Counted from the stretch's first letter, positions 38,041-49,887 are shown. The stretch is 64,000 nucleotides of DNA from Cunninghamia lanceolata (GCA_027924645.1 BSBN01001757.1:248001-312000); one strand, 5' to 3'. Notes: a model not told the origin generated them from the letters alone. Made by a program: numbers and translations.

Positions 38041-39300
38041 GATTTTATAACCATTTTAGACCATCTGTCCAATGCTCAATAGGTTATGTTTTATGCCAGG
38101 GGCATAATATATATCCTAGATCTGCATTTTCTCACCTTGCTTGCTCAGGACTGTGATGATGCCTCTTCCTATGACATGAACCTTTTGACTGTTCCCCATC
38201 ATGATCTCAGACTTGACATTTCTGTTAATGCAGGCAAACAAGTTTGTATTACCACTCATGTGGTTGCTACACCCGCTGTCCAAATACCAGACTTTAGGGC
38301 TGCTCTTCTCAGCAAGGTTGCACACAATAAACACCTTAGACTGATTTTCATTTTCATTCCTATTCTCATTTGCTACAATAGCATTTTGGCCTCCATGATC
38401 ATGTTGTTTCTTTCTATACTCACTAGCATAATGACCAAACTTATGACAATAATAGCATTGAACATTACTTTTGTCATACCTCTGATTAGAACTAACGTTC
38501 TTCTTCTTTCCTTGATAGCTTGGATGTGAGCTGCTTGCCTCTTCTTGGTTGTTTGAAACTCCTTTTCCAGAGTTGCTTCTTCCTCTACCCCTTTGACCTC
38601 TACTTCTGCTATTTCTTCCTCTTCCCCTACCTCTTACATTGGTTTGAGCCTTGAAGGCTTGCTCAAGGGAAGGAGCAGATCTATTCAACCGCTGCTCATG
38701 GCTTTGTAAAGAGCCCATCAACTCATCCACTATCATCTTGGATAGATCCTTTGTCTCCTCAATGGTTATAACAATAGGGTCAAATCTAGAAGGTAGACTT
38801 AGGATTTTCTCAACAATCCTTTTATCATCCATGGTTTCTCCATTTATCCTGAGCTGATTTAGCATGGTAGAAACTCTAGTGTGAAAGCCTAAAATAGACT
38901 CACTCTCCTTCATTTGAAGGGTCTCAAAATCCCTTCTAAACAATTGGAGCTTGATTGATCTTATCTTGTCAGTTCCCTTATAGCTGTTCTGCAATATTTC
39001 CCATGCCTGTTTTGAATAGTTTGTTGTTGCAATGCGGGGGAAAATAGCCTCTATCAAGGTTGCCTCAATTAGACTGAGGGCTTTTGCATCCTTCATTCTT
39101 GTTTCCTTCAACTGGTTTCTTTGTGCATTAGTTAGGACTGCATAGTCTGCTGGGTCTGTGATGTCTGTGAACCCATTGGTGACCAAATCCCATAGGTCAT
39201 TAGCAACCAGTATTGTCTTCATCTTCTTAGCCCAAATATCAAAGTTTTGCCCATCAAAACTCGGTGGCTACTACCTTCCATTTTTGTCCCCACCTACCAT
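38041..39300 (-). pseudogene. gag: gag and protease of the copia element
   Basis: The ATG at 39300 opens MVGGDKNGR, with a TAG at 39271-39273, then SFDGQNFDIWAKKMKTILVA, the standard copia gag start. UBN2-type gag blocks follow (DLWDLVTNGF, AWEILQNSYKG, LQLFRRDFETLQMKE, LPSRFDPIV). An Arg/Gly-rich stretch precedes a zinc knuckle CYYCHKFGHYASEY in which the last Cys is Tyr. The protease active site is VWYLDSGCSNHMSG (DSG intact). Stops occur near 38116 and 38059. Copia normally makes gag and pol as one polyprotein, as here. Confidence 0.93.
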
Positions 39301-39388
39301 GCTTCTCAAATCTGAGAAGGTTGATAATGCCTAGACACACTAGGGCTTATATTAAACACCCACTTGAATCTAACTACCCAAAAAAATA

Positions 39389-39404
39389 GGGCTCTGATAC
39401 CACT
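39389..39404 (-). other. Primer-binding site, initiator Met-tRNA type
   Basis: On the minus strand, TGGTATCAGAGCCC follows the 5' LTR at a distance of two bases. It matches the plant initiator methionyl-tRNA 3' end, the usual copia primer. Confidence 0.92.
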
Positions 39405-40001
39405 TGTTGGCAACAGGGAGAAGCAGGGGAGGTAGACCACTAACCTAAAAAAATAAATGCTACAGCAATATAGGACACAAATTCATAGAGGAGAGAGATA
39501 ATACAATTGACAACAATATATTTTGTATATATTTTCCTTTACTAGAATACATTCAAACTTCATACACATTACAATGCAGAGTTGCTGCTCTGGTTTTCTT
39601 GTTCTGCCCCAATCACTCGAGCTGTAAACTAAATGATTCTGGAGCTGCCTATAGGAACTCCGTAGCTGTCTGTGCATCACTATTGTTGCTGCAACATTCA
39701 CTTCTACTGTCTTCTCTCTATTGTTCTCTATTAGAACATTCCCTTCTCATTCCTTCTACTGCTACACGTTCCTCTTACTTGCATTCTATTCTCTCTCTGT
39801 GGTCAACAGCCTTCCCTCTCTTTTGTCTCTTCTTTCCTTGCCAGAGAACTAGTGCTCAAACTCAATTCAAATTTAAAATGACCTACTAAAATTGAATGTT
39901 GGCAGGCCAACGGTGCTGGGGTGCAGATTTTGGAGATCCCTAGATTGAGGCAGGGGTAGGGTACATTTAATTTTCTGATAGAAGATTAATTTCTTCCAAC
40001 A
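39405..40001 (-). repeat. 5' LTR of the copia element
   Basis: Starts TGTTGGCAACAGGG and ends TTCTTCCAACA in plus-strand reading. Differs from the 3' LTR by scattered substitutions and one short deletion near 39478. Confidence 0.95.
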
Positions 40002-40006
40002 TCTGT
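40002..40006. other. Target-site duplication, right copy (TCTGT)
   Basis: Exact match to 34122-34126. Confidence 0.85.
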
Positions 40007-41639
40007 GTCATCATCTAATTGTCTCTTAGGAAGCATTATGGAAAATTAAGAGAAAAGAATGCCCCTTTCATGAGAATTACAAGGGAAAATAAATTGCCTG
40101 AGGAAATGCACTCTATGCTCTTAGACGCTCAACATGTAGCCTTGCACAAAAAGCATGCACAAGTACAAATGGAGGACAACATTAGCATGCATAGTCGAAG
40201 ATTCCACAAGGCATGCACAAGTAGAAACATGCGAAAGTACAAGATTCAATAAAGCATGCACAAGAGCAAGTGGAGCATGCCAAGAGAAATAATGCATGGG
40301 TAAATCTGGAGCATTCATCAGTTAAAGAAAAAGGAAAAACAGAGACAAAACATGTTCACAAGAATAATAAGTTATCACAAGGTAAGAATGCATAAGTACT
40401 CATTTAAGACTCCTTAAATAGGGACAAAGAAAAAAAAAGAAACACTCACAAGAATAAAATTCTATCACATAGTAAACCATATGATGGCTACTTACACTAA
40501 GTATATATTGTCACCAACAAAATGTATGGTTGAAGTACGGTTCATGGAGCCTTTATTTATCAAGATTATATGCAGTATTAGAAGCAGGAGACTAGGACTT
40601 TGTCTTCCATTTAGTTATTTGCTAGGAGCTAATATTCAACTAAAAATTGAAGGAAAATAATTAATTTTTTAAATCTGATTCACATGCTGCCAAAGGTCAT
40701 CAAACAATGTGACACATATAAAGTGTTATCATTCAGATTGACATCTTATGGTTTAAATGAATTTAATCTATAAAGGGACGTCTCACAAATAATTTTTAGG
40801 ATGGTATAAATTATTCCCAAGATGAACAGAAGAAGATAGAAGAAAATAATTAATGGATCCATTTACCAAAGAGTAATGGATTCACTTACTGAAGGGTACC
40901 TATTCCTTGATGATCAGCATGTAGCATGGGATGAGCCAGCTGGACAGATGAGGCATGACAGAGAACGATGCAGGGGTTATTATAGTTAGCCTTTTGTCAG
41001 AATACTAGAGACTAAAGTAGGGGCTGTTACGATTAGAGTTTCATTGGCATTTACATTATTTTCTAGAATTTTACCCACTTTACCGAGCGGCTGGATAGAG
41101 GCAAATACCTAAAAAACAAGAAACTCACCTCATTAGAAACGAGCAAGTCAAAATGTTCAGAAGACAGGGTCTGAAAATGCTGCTGCCTATGGATGTGAAT
41201 ATGACAGTCATAAGCTTTCCACTCAATTTCAAACCATTAAATGGTAATAATAAAGAACTTACCCCATACAACAGCATGAAAATCTTGGGATGGGATGAGA
41301 TCAAATTGACTAGATAGTCATTATTTTGATTTCTGTATGTTACCGTTTAGAAAAGCACGATTTCACCAACAAAAGCTACTTAAAAAATAAGTCCGATAAT
41401 GTAGCAAACCCTATACCTACATTAGGCCTACAAGAAGCATGGAAGATTATGGAATAGAAGCCTGACATTATTCTGATATTGGCTTGCCTTCTCCCATCGA
41501 GCAGGATATTTATAGTTCTACATCAGGGAGAGGGATTGTCCTGTTGATAATTTTAGGTTGAAAATAGGTCTTCGTAATTACCCATCAGGGAGAGGGTTTG
41601 TCGGGTAATAATAAAGAACTTACCCCATACTCTAGCTTA
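40007..41639. other. Intergenic, with short direct repeats
   Basis: AGCATGCACAAG-like words recur at about 40152, 40209 and 40254. A 27-bp perfect direct repeat occurs at 41243-41269 and 41604-41630. GCATCAGGGAGAGGG-like words recur at 41521 and 41583. No gene recognised. Confidence 0.4.
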
Positions 41640-42706
41640 ACTTTTATAGATTTAATTGCAATTTTTTCTTATGGCTTGTTGCTCATAACCAGTGCCTTAC
41701 TTGGGATAATTTGTGTAAGCGTGGTTTCCAAGGCCCTTCTATGTGTGTTTCGTGTCATAACTATGAGGAGAGTGTCTCTCATCTCTTCTTCCAATGTTCC
41801 TATGCAAGGGAGATTTGGGATTTTTGGTGGAGGGTGTGGAATATGCCCTGTTGGCATGTCTCCTCCCTAGTTGAGTTTGTGCATCGGTGAGGAAAGGCCC
41901 CTATTTCTACTTCCTTTCTTCAAGCTGCTTGGGCTATTGGCCCCTCCTTTATTATGTGGAACCTTTGGTTGGAGCGGAATCATCAAATTTTTCAAGAGAT
42001 GATGCTGGTGGCCCCTCGCTTGTGGTGGAAAATTCTACATTCTTTGGGGGAAACTATTGCGGCTAAGTGCGATCTTATGGCATCAGTGGACCCTTGTGAT
42101 GTTGGTTGTTGTCACTGTCTTCATCTTCCACCTCCGCAACGTCAGCTCATATGCAACAGATGTAGACATCCTACCCTGAAGGTGAATAGGGAGGGGAGAT
42201 GGTCTCCTCCACCCCAGGGTACTCTAAAAATCAATATAGATGGCTCTTCTCGCAGAAACCTTGGTCATGCTGGAATTGGTGGTGTTGGTCGGGATAGCTC
42301 TGGAGAAGTTCAGTTTATCTTCTCTATTTATAAGGGTCTTCATACTAATAATCTTATGGAGGCTCAGGCTATTTTAACAGTTGTGGAGCATGGAAGTCAA
42401 TTGGGGTGGCGAAGGATCATTTGTGAGTCTGATTCCCAGGTTGTGGTGAACTTGTTGAATAGGAGGCAGTTAGATAATGTTAGTTGGCATTTGTCTTTGA
42501 TTGTTGGCTAGATTCTTAACCTCTGTGCTTTGTTGGAGTATGTTACTTTTACTCATATTCCTAGAGAATGGAATAGTGTTGCGGATTGTTTGGCTAAATG
42601 GGCTTCTGAACATATTCATGATTGGAATTTGATGGACCACGGTTGTTTACCCCCGGATCTGTCTCAACATCTAGCTCACTTAGTGGAGCTTGATAGGGCT
42701 TTGTAA
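41640..42706 (+). pseudogene. 5'-truncated LINE: zinc-finger and RNase H part of ORF2
   Basis: Only the last third of a plant LINE ORF2 is present. FLWLVAHN, then CLTWDNLCKRGFQGPSMC, CVSCHNYEESVSHLFFQC and AREIWDFWWRVW are the reverse-transcriptase zinc-finger (zf-RVT) region. FIMWNLWLERNHQIFQ follows. The RNase H has all four acidic positions: INIDGSSR, LMEAQAIL, CESDSQVVV, NSVADCLAKW. In-frame stops are TGA at 41888-41890 and TAG at 42509-42511; the natural stop is TAA at 42704-42706. 5' truncation is typical of LINE insertion. Confidence 0.9.
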
Positions 42707-42764
42707 TTTTCTTGCTTTGTTCTTCTTCTTATTTTAATAAATTTTAAGCCCTCCTTTATGTTAA

Positions 42765-42965
42765 AGATATAAATCGGTTCAGTGTTCTTTAACACTAATC
42801 ACAATTTGTTAGGTACAAGAGTGTACATTAACATATATCTCAATTCTTCTTCTTTTTATTTTTCAACATCATTTTCAAGATATACATGGCTTCATTGTTC
42901 TTTAACACTAATCATAATTTATTGGTACAAGAGTGTAAACTAACATATGTCTTAATTCTTCCTTT
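42765..42965. repeat. 113-bp tandem duplication
   Basis: AGATATAAATCGGTTCAGTGT at 42765 recurs as AGATATACATGGCTTCATTGT at 42878, followed by matching TTCTTTAACACTAATCA and TACAAGAGTGTA blocks. It lies just after the LINE frame and may be its 3' UTR. Confidence 0.65.
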
Positions 42966-44673
42966 TAATACTACTTACTAGGAGAATAAAGATCTTCTTA
43001 ATAGTACTTATGAGGAGAATCAAGATCTCTTTTTAATACTAATTGTTATGGACAAAACCTCATAACTCCTTAGCAAGTGGCATTCCCCTCACTTGTGGTG
43101 TCGTTAGGGTTTGAACACAAAACCAATATACGTGTTTTCCAACAACTTATCAATCAATCTAGACCCTAAGGGCATCTTGATTTGAAATATATATAGATCT
43201 TCAAACCCTTTATACCAATTAAGTTTGTTTAGTAAACACAATTATTATTATGGTTCAAATTACCTACCCATGCCCCTTCTCCCTTATGTATTGGACCCAC
43301 TTTGATGAGAGTGTCATAAATGTAATTACTAGTCTACAAGTGGCAAATTCTTACATAAATTTGACTCATGACATCACCATATCTCGATACCGTTATCATT
43401 CATAGCCTAAAATTAGTCTTTCTCCCAAGATCTCCTATTTGTCACCCTAGACGAAATTCACAGGGGTAGACTTGACCCCAAAAGTGCCTAAAAACAAATC
43501 TAGGTATACATGGCATGTCCAATGATGACAACACAACCAAACACCCTAGGAATTCATCTCTAAATCAATATCTTATCACATGCATGCATATTGAGATTAT
43601 TTAAATAGCCAAAATGTGACCCAATATATTACTTTCAAGTATCAAAGAGAAATAGAATAATTTAATTAATGAGATATGGGTAGGTATTGAGGGTTGGGAA
43701 GAACACATAAAAGTGGGTGGGGTGTTTATAAGTGGTATTCCAAATCCTCTACATATCTCTTTGCATAATTCAATCATGAAACTTTATCTTTTTTCTACAC
43801 CACATAGTCTTGGATTTTTTCTAAATCCTAAACAAGCACTAAGCCTGGACAATTCAATAAAAGAGAGGAACCCCAAAAAATAAGGAACAAATTTTATTTC
43901 AAAAATTAACTCAAAAGTTACTCATTTACTAATTCAAGTGCAAAAGATTCTAATGTGATATTTAACTTCCATTAAAATTGGTAGAGCTAAACTTAATAGG
44001 CTAATTAATAGTATTTGTCCACATAACATTCTTATCTATTTCTTTGCAAATACTCTTACCTATCAAAATTACACAAATCATTCATATCGTGGTTCTTTGA
44101 TTTGAGTTCCACAAATCATTCATGCTTTGTTTGGATCTCTTAGCCTTGTTTTAGGATCTTACTTTTTTAAGCCCCAAATTACACTCTTTTGGTTCAAACT
44201 TTTCTTATTTAAAAGCCAAAAAAAATCATATATTACAATTTTTATAACTATTATAATAAGCTTGTAGTCTAAATATTTCCATAATTTGGGTGCATTTCTT
44301 CGCAATTCATAATCTATTTTATATTGTGTTGTGTGAATTTTCACAATACTTTTGAATTGCATACCAAAACCCAATCTCTTAATAGTTATATTTTCAATGC
44401 AACCTTAGAAATGTTAGTGCTTATTGAAACAATTTGGTATGTAGCTTGTTAAACACTTTTTAATGGTGTTTATTCTTCATATTTGTTCACCTTGATAATC
44501 TTTCATGCCACCATGAGAGATAGAATGCCAACAATTGACATAATTATAATGTTGGAGAACTGTATGATTCTAAGCTCTTTTTAAGTAGTATTAATTATAT
44601 TTGATAAAATAGTTCAACTGAATGTTTTATATGTATATAGAGTTGATAGAAGTAGAATAATTAATATAGTAGT
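42966..44673. other. Intergenic, AT-rich
   Basis: No sustained frame and no recognisable repeat beyond short local duplications near 42975-43040 (AGGAGAAT(A/C)AAGATCT). Confidence 0.4.
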
Positions 44674-45285
44674 AAAAAGTAAATAAAATAACTTATTCAT
44701 ATTATGAAAAATTATTTAATGCTAAGTTCCAATTATTTAGTTTATTTTTTAATATTCCAACAATATGAAATGATTTATGCATACACCATTAACACCATGC
44801 TAAAGCATACAAAATAAGAGCAAGCCAAAATAATTTTGAGAGATGATTATTTAAATTTTTATCAATAGTGATTTTGATTTTAATTTTTTTGTTGCTTCTT
44901 GATTTTTATTTTGTGCTTATAAATATTTTTAGAAAGAAAACTAAATTCATATAATCAAGAAAGGGGATTAAAAGAATATTAAAAGTAAATGGGGATTTTA
45001 GGAGTGTTCAATTGACCCCATGTCATGTGCCATGTTTTTTTGGGAATATATATTATGATGTTTGTAAATTGTAAAAAGTAAATAAAATAACTTATCCATA
45101 TTATGAAAAATTATTTAATTTATTTTTTTTAATATTGCAGCAATATGAAATGATTTATGCATACACATTAACACCAACTTAAAGCATAAATAATTTTGAA
45201 AGATGATTATTTAAATTTTTATCAATAGTTATTTTGATTTTGATTTCTTCACTACTTCTTGATTTTTATTTTGTTCTTCTTCCTT
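44674..45285. repeat. Direct duplication of about 220 bp, spaced about 400 bp
   Basis: AAAGTAAATAAAATAACTTA begins both copies (about 44674 and 45073). Shared blocks include CAATATGAAATGATTTATGC and GATGATTATTTAAATTTTTA. Copies end near 44917 and 45285. Confidence 0.7.
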
Positions 45286-45378
45286 TTGTAAGTCATGATT
45301 TTATTTTTGGCTTCTTCCTTGTTCTACTATAACTTATCTAATTGTTTTTGGTATTGGAGAGTTGTCAAACATTTATGT

Positions 45379-45384
<6 letters not shown>

Positions 45385-45430
<46 letters not shown>
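45385..45430. repeat. (GT)n microsatellite
   Basis: About 23 GT dinucleotides following a short TATA run. Confidence 0.95.
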
Positions 45431-45432
<2 letters not shown>

Positions 45433-46609
45433 AATTATTAATTTTCATTTGTTGGCTATATTTTTGTAATGTTTATGATTATTATTTTAATATGTCGGCT
45501 ATATATATTTTTTAAAATTTGTTTTTGTTAACACACTCATCCCATTGCACTCCACCCTGTGCTACCACTATAGGTTATGCCTCTCAACGTAATTAAGATT
45601 TATGGATTTCAAATTTGACTTAGTTGAATTAAAATGTGTTATGATCCTATTTTTCTTTAGAGCACTTAAGATAGAATTCAAAAATGGAAAGGAGATTTGA
45701 AGTGAGATCAGATCTAAAGTCACATCTAACTCAACTAAGCCACCTTTGAAATTTAGAAGGCTCACTAAGTTTTTATTAAGCTAAAAAGATCATCTGGCTT
45801 TGTTTAATAGTATGCACATTATATTTCATACAAATTATAGGGAAATACATTCAGACATCTAATTATAGGATTATTTACACTATAGTGAGCCCTCTAAGAT
45901 CTTGATACATTCATAGTAGGATGGTCTAATGAAGGATAGTCCAGCCATGCAACCAATACCAATAAACACATACACAAAATTGAACTCACAATAAGTTGAC
46001 ACATGATATATCGTATGAAAATTCCTCAAAGAGAAAAAAACCTAGCCTTCAAAATCTATTCATCATTATAATATTAATTCTTAATAATTTGTAATATGTC
46101 ACAAGGGTGTATATGTTAGGTCATATTGATATGACAACTAAAACATATAAAATCTTTATTCTCAAACTTTATCATAAATCCTCATGCTCTTTCCTATGCT
46201 TAGACTTCCAACGAGGTTGCTTAGCATATGTCCTCTCTCTTCATGATTCCAAATAATTGTGGGCAACCAATTTATATGAATTTCCAGCCTCCATAATGAT
46301 CTACATCGACCGTAGGGTGGCCCAAAGTTCTATACTCCTTGAAAAGTGTTGTCATCTAATGCAAGTTAATTTCTTGGACTAAACCAAATCAATAGAAAAG
46401 AAAATTGTGTGATGCCCAATCTTTGCTCCCATGGGTCCAAGAAGTCTTCACATGTCTTCCTCGATTGTCACAAACCCCAAGTTCTCTAGTGCTAATGGTA
46501 AATCTATAATTGTGATACTCTACAAGTTTGATACATGTCCATAAACCCAAATAAAACATTACAAGAATCCAATTATCTTCAAATATGGATATGACCTATA
46601 GATACTCCT
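45431..46609. other. Intergenic, no gene seen
   Basis: AT-rich sequence without a sustained frame. Confidence 0.4.
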
Positions 46610-47230
46610 TGTAGTGCCCCTCAACTTGTCATCTGTCAGATTGATGTTTGCTTAGTAGTATTAGACATTATGACAGTATCTTAGATTGTTATTTTGTTAA
46701 TTCATTATGGACCTAATCGTTATGATAACAGTTGTTAATGCTGGATTCTGTTATTTTATGCTTTACAATTTGACAAATAAACCAAATGTTACAGATATTT
46801 TGATGTTAATTGCTATATTTGATTGTAAGATAATTGATTGTTTTATGTTGTTGACTAGTAATCAGAAATTTTGTTCAATATAGCTAATTGTTTATACATA
46901 AACATGAATGGAACAGTGTTGTATTACTCGCTCTCGAGTACCCTACCCCACTGCGATTTCCATTCACTATATGACTGCATCTGGATATATATCTTGTTAT
47001 GTTTAACCAGGCGTTGTTGTAGGATGCAGGTACTAGGTACTGAGTCCACCTGATTTACCAGGTCTAAGCATGCCTTCACCAATGGAATAGTTGTTTGGAG
47101 TTAACATGAGGTCCCTTGTCAGTGTTGTCTGGTCGTCAGTTTACCCTTATGGTTATTGTCTGTCATTCGATCATGACCTGCAGACAGGTAATATTGCACC
47201 TTGGAGTCTAACTAGGTCAAAAGGTGTCTA
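46610..47230 (+). repeat. Candidate LTR (left edge only)
   Basis: TGTAGTGCCCCTCAACTTG at 46610 resembles the LTR-type starts at 20591 and 26235 (minus strand). Inside it, a 19-bp word at 47097-47115 is found again, inverted, at 58559-58577 within another candidate LTR. There is no coding sequence on either side, so a solo LTR is possible. The right edge and target duplication were not found. Confidence 0.35.
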
Positions 47231-47573
47231 AGTGTGTAAGGTAAAGATGTGCATTAGATAGAATTATTATACAGAAAATATAATAATTGTAAATGTCGAT
47301 AATTGTTAATAATTGTTGTAAATAAATTATTATTTTATTGGAAGTAAAATTGTTAAATAAAAGTTGTAAGAAATTTTGTATTGTTTAATATAATATTATT
47401 TATAATGGATATTTAAATAAATAAATTAATTGTAAGTCATGTTGTAATTCGTGATTTACAATTTAATTGATAAAATAAATTATATTGAGTTGTAAATTTA
47501 TAGAGAGATGTAATGTTAAAATTTTATTAATAAAAATATAGGTGGTTGTTCATAAAAAGAATAAATTGGTTGG
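47231..47573. other. Intergenic, very AT-rich
   Basis: Dense ATTGTAAAT/AATTATT words; no feature assigned. Confidence 0.4.
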
Positions 47574-47587
47574 AATCATATATATTT
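47574..47587. other. LINE target-site duplication, left copy
   Basis: AATCATATATATTT here and AATCATATATATATTT at 54819-54834 flank the LINE and differ by one TA unit. The left copy merges with the T run that is the complement of the poly(A) tail. Confidence 0.7.
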
Positions 47588-47860
47588 TTTTTTTTGCAAA
47601 AAAGTGGATAAACCACTAAAATTATATTAATAAAATGAGTTACAAAATGCCAGATTCAGAAGCGGCATACCGGCAGGAAAGAATCGGCAAAGAAAACCTC
47701 CAGTTATAGCCGAAATTTATCAAAATTTATACATAATCGTTTCAACATCATAATTCGATCCCAAACTTAGGATCATGCCAGAGAATATACAATTTATAAA
47801 AAAGTAATTACAAAACATCTGGCAGGTACAAAATCGACAAATATTTGACCGAGATCCCCA
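47588..47860 (-). other. LINE 3' UTR and poly(A) tail
   Basis: On the minus strand this ends GTGGTTTATCCACTTTTTTG followed by an A run of about 12, the typical plant LINE end. A small stem (GTGGTTTATCCAC) precedes the tail. Confidence 0.75.
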
Positions 47861-48502
47861 TTAATCTGCTATTTCAATAACCTGCAAGTCTTGGTCTTCA
47901 AAGTGTTCATCAGCCTCTGCAAGTTGAGGGGGAGGTGGCGGCGGAGGAGGCACATAGTTTAACAAAAATAGCAGCACATTAAACACTTCCATAGCTGAGT
48001 CTACCAGTTGAGGACCCAATTCCTTCCTATGACAGTGAATGGAATTTCGGAAGGAGATGATACAATTATTGCGGAGACCATGCGAAAAGGCATTATATAG
48101 GCAGTATAAACTAGGAAGTCGAAACAAACATCTGCAGTCGAACAACCCTCCAACAGGAGCAGACCCTTCATGCACATCGTAGTCAACTAAAGCAGAATTA
48201 AAAACATCAACAGAAAAATGCACATTTTGAATAAAATTTAGCCCCAAATCCCTTACCTTGTCACCAGACTGCAAAAGATCCATGGCATTTGACAAAAAAT
48301 GGGAAGCAACCTGAGAGGGATAAATAGCAACTGGAGTAGAAAGAGCTGGTAGATTACACACCTGGAGAATAGCATTACCTACCGATGCATCATGAACCTG
48401 GAAGACTTCCTGCAGAGCATTAAAAGTAAAACAGCTGAGAAGGGGACGTTCCCAATTCCGGATTGGCCAAGAGAGTCTAGTATTCCGGTGAATGGAACCC
48501 AT
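47861..48502 (-). CDS. Additional 213-codon frame 3' of LINE ORF2
   Basis: An uninterrupted frame from ATG 48502 to a stop at 47861, on the same strand as the LINE, 370 bases beyond the ORF2 stop and inside the target duplications. It is in a different frame from ORF2. Residues 1-60 are mixed. A middle part is rich in aliphatic residues and Asn (NFIQNVHFSVDVFNSALVDY). A run of eight prolines (YVPPPPPPPP) is followed by an acidic tail (EADEHFEDQDLQ). No known domain or transmembrane segment was recognised. It may be a LINE-specific third ORF, captured host sequence, or a fortuitous frame in a long 3' UTR. The intact state over 213 codons, with ORF2 having three stops, favours a real or recently real frame. 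Confidence 0.4.
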   Translation of the reverse strand: MGSIHRNTRLSWPIRNWERPLLSCFTFNALQEVFQVHDASVGNAILQVCNLPALSTPVAIYPSQVASHFLSNAMDLLQSGDKVRDLGLNFIQNVHFSVDVFNSALVDYDVHEGSAPVGGLFDCRCLFRLPSLYCLYNAFSHGLRNNCIISFRNSIHCHRKELGPQLVDSAMEVFNVLLFLLNYVPPPPPPPPQLAEADEHFEDQDLQVIEIAD

Positions 48503-48873
48503 AGAAATCTACCAAAACTTTGCCATAGAACAGAAGACAAAATACAAACACAGCTAACAGGGCAGAGAGCAAAACCTTATACCAAGAAAGTTAGATAACA
48601 TGAAACAAAACGACAACGGCAGCAAAGAATAAAAAGAAACCGATTAAGTGCAAATGAAGCTACTCATGTGTCATAAATAAAAGGAGTGATGAGATGCCAA
48701 TTTCCATGTGCGAGATCTGCCAGCCGCCTCAGAAGTAATTAACAGAGTACAATTTGTTCATGCGAAAATAATTCACAAAACTTAAACCGACGTCAGCTAA
48801 GCATCATATACACCATAGAATAATGGTAATGATTAAACATGAGATCTAAGAAATGAACCCAAAATATCATGAC

Positions 48874-49887
48874 TTAATCAATTGCATCCTTGGACAAAAT
48901 AAAGCTTATACCGAGGATCTGGAGAAGAGAATCAGAAGTCCATTCAATAGCACTTTCATCTAAATTAAAAGCAGTATTAGCTAAAAAATCAGCTAAAAGA
49001 TTACCTTCTCGATAAGTATGCTTAATTTGAAATGAATGAAACCTATTTAATAAATCTTTGCCCGCCTTAAGAATATAATCTATTTTCCAACTCGAAGAAG
49101 AATTTTTGGAAAACGCTGAAACAATATTCAAAGAGTCCCCTTCTATAATGATGTTAGTGAAATCATATTTTAATGCTAAATTCAAACCTGCAATTAGAGC
49201 CAAAGCCTCAGCCTCATTATTTGTTAAGGTACCAAGTTTAATTGACAAAGCTCTAAGAATTGTTCCATGATGATTTTGAAGAACACAACCAGCACTGGAA
49301 ATTCCTGGATTACCTCTACTCGCACCGTCAAAATTTAGCTTGACAAAAGATGCAATGGGAGGGATCCATTTGATAATAGAGCGATCAGTCAAAACATCAG
49401 ACTTAAAGCAAGAAGTACCAGGCACTTTTAACTGCTTCCAAGTTTGCAATATCATATTATCCCAACTTGTAAAAATAAGAGAACCCGCCTTCTTTGATAA
49501 CAAGGATGCTAAAGTTACTTCTGAAATAGATGTTTCAACTTTGCCCAACACAATATGAAGTGGATTAGTTACCCTTTTAAATATTCTACTATTTCTCTCT
49601 AACCAAAGTGACCAAATGACAATGCTTGGCGAAACAATCCACAAAGCAGAAAAAGTAGACTTCGAGAATAGGATAGGCCAACTTTGAAAGACTTGTAGTA
49701 GAGAACAAGGAAGAGGACCCGACCAGTTTAGTCTAGAAAGAAGCCAAGACCAAACCTGTGAAGAGAAACCACAATTCAATAAAAGATGATCAACAGATTC
49801 CTCCACTTCCTGACAGCAAGGACATAAGAAGGGATTTGCAACCCCAAGCTTAACTAATCTATCACTAGTAAGGATTCGAGAATGCAA
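48874..49887 (-). pseudogene. LINE ORF2, C-terminal part: zinc finger and RNase H
   Basis: Continuation of ORF2 after an in-frame TGA at about 49911 (expected Arg). It begins LHSRILTSDRL and has CPCCQEVEESVDHLLLNC, the zf-RVT Cys/His cluster. IVWSLWLERNSRIFK follows. The RNase H domain is complete: LNFDGASRGNPG, NNEAEALALIAG, IIIEGDSLNIV and REGNLLADFLAN supply the Asp-Glu-Asp-Asp set. The natural stop is at 48874-48876. RNase H removes RNA from the RNA-cDNA hybrid in plant L1 elements that carry it. Confidence 0.93.

Larger units (their letters stand above)
34127..40001 (-). mobile_element. Ty1/copia LTR retrotransposon, complete, inactive
   Basis: A 5.9-kb element on the minus strand with LTRs of about 600 bp (5' LTR 39405-40001, 3' LTR 34127-34731), both TG...CA, flanked by the 5-bp duplication TCTGT. 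The order gag, protease, integrase, RT, RNase H defines copia (Pseudoviridae). The whole coding region, from the gag start at 39300 to about 35370, stays in a single frame, so decay is almost entirely by nonsense codons. That implies a younger insertion than the gypsy element at 3251. Confidence 0.95.
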
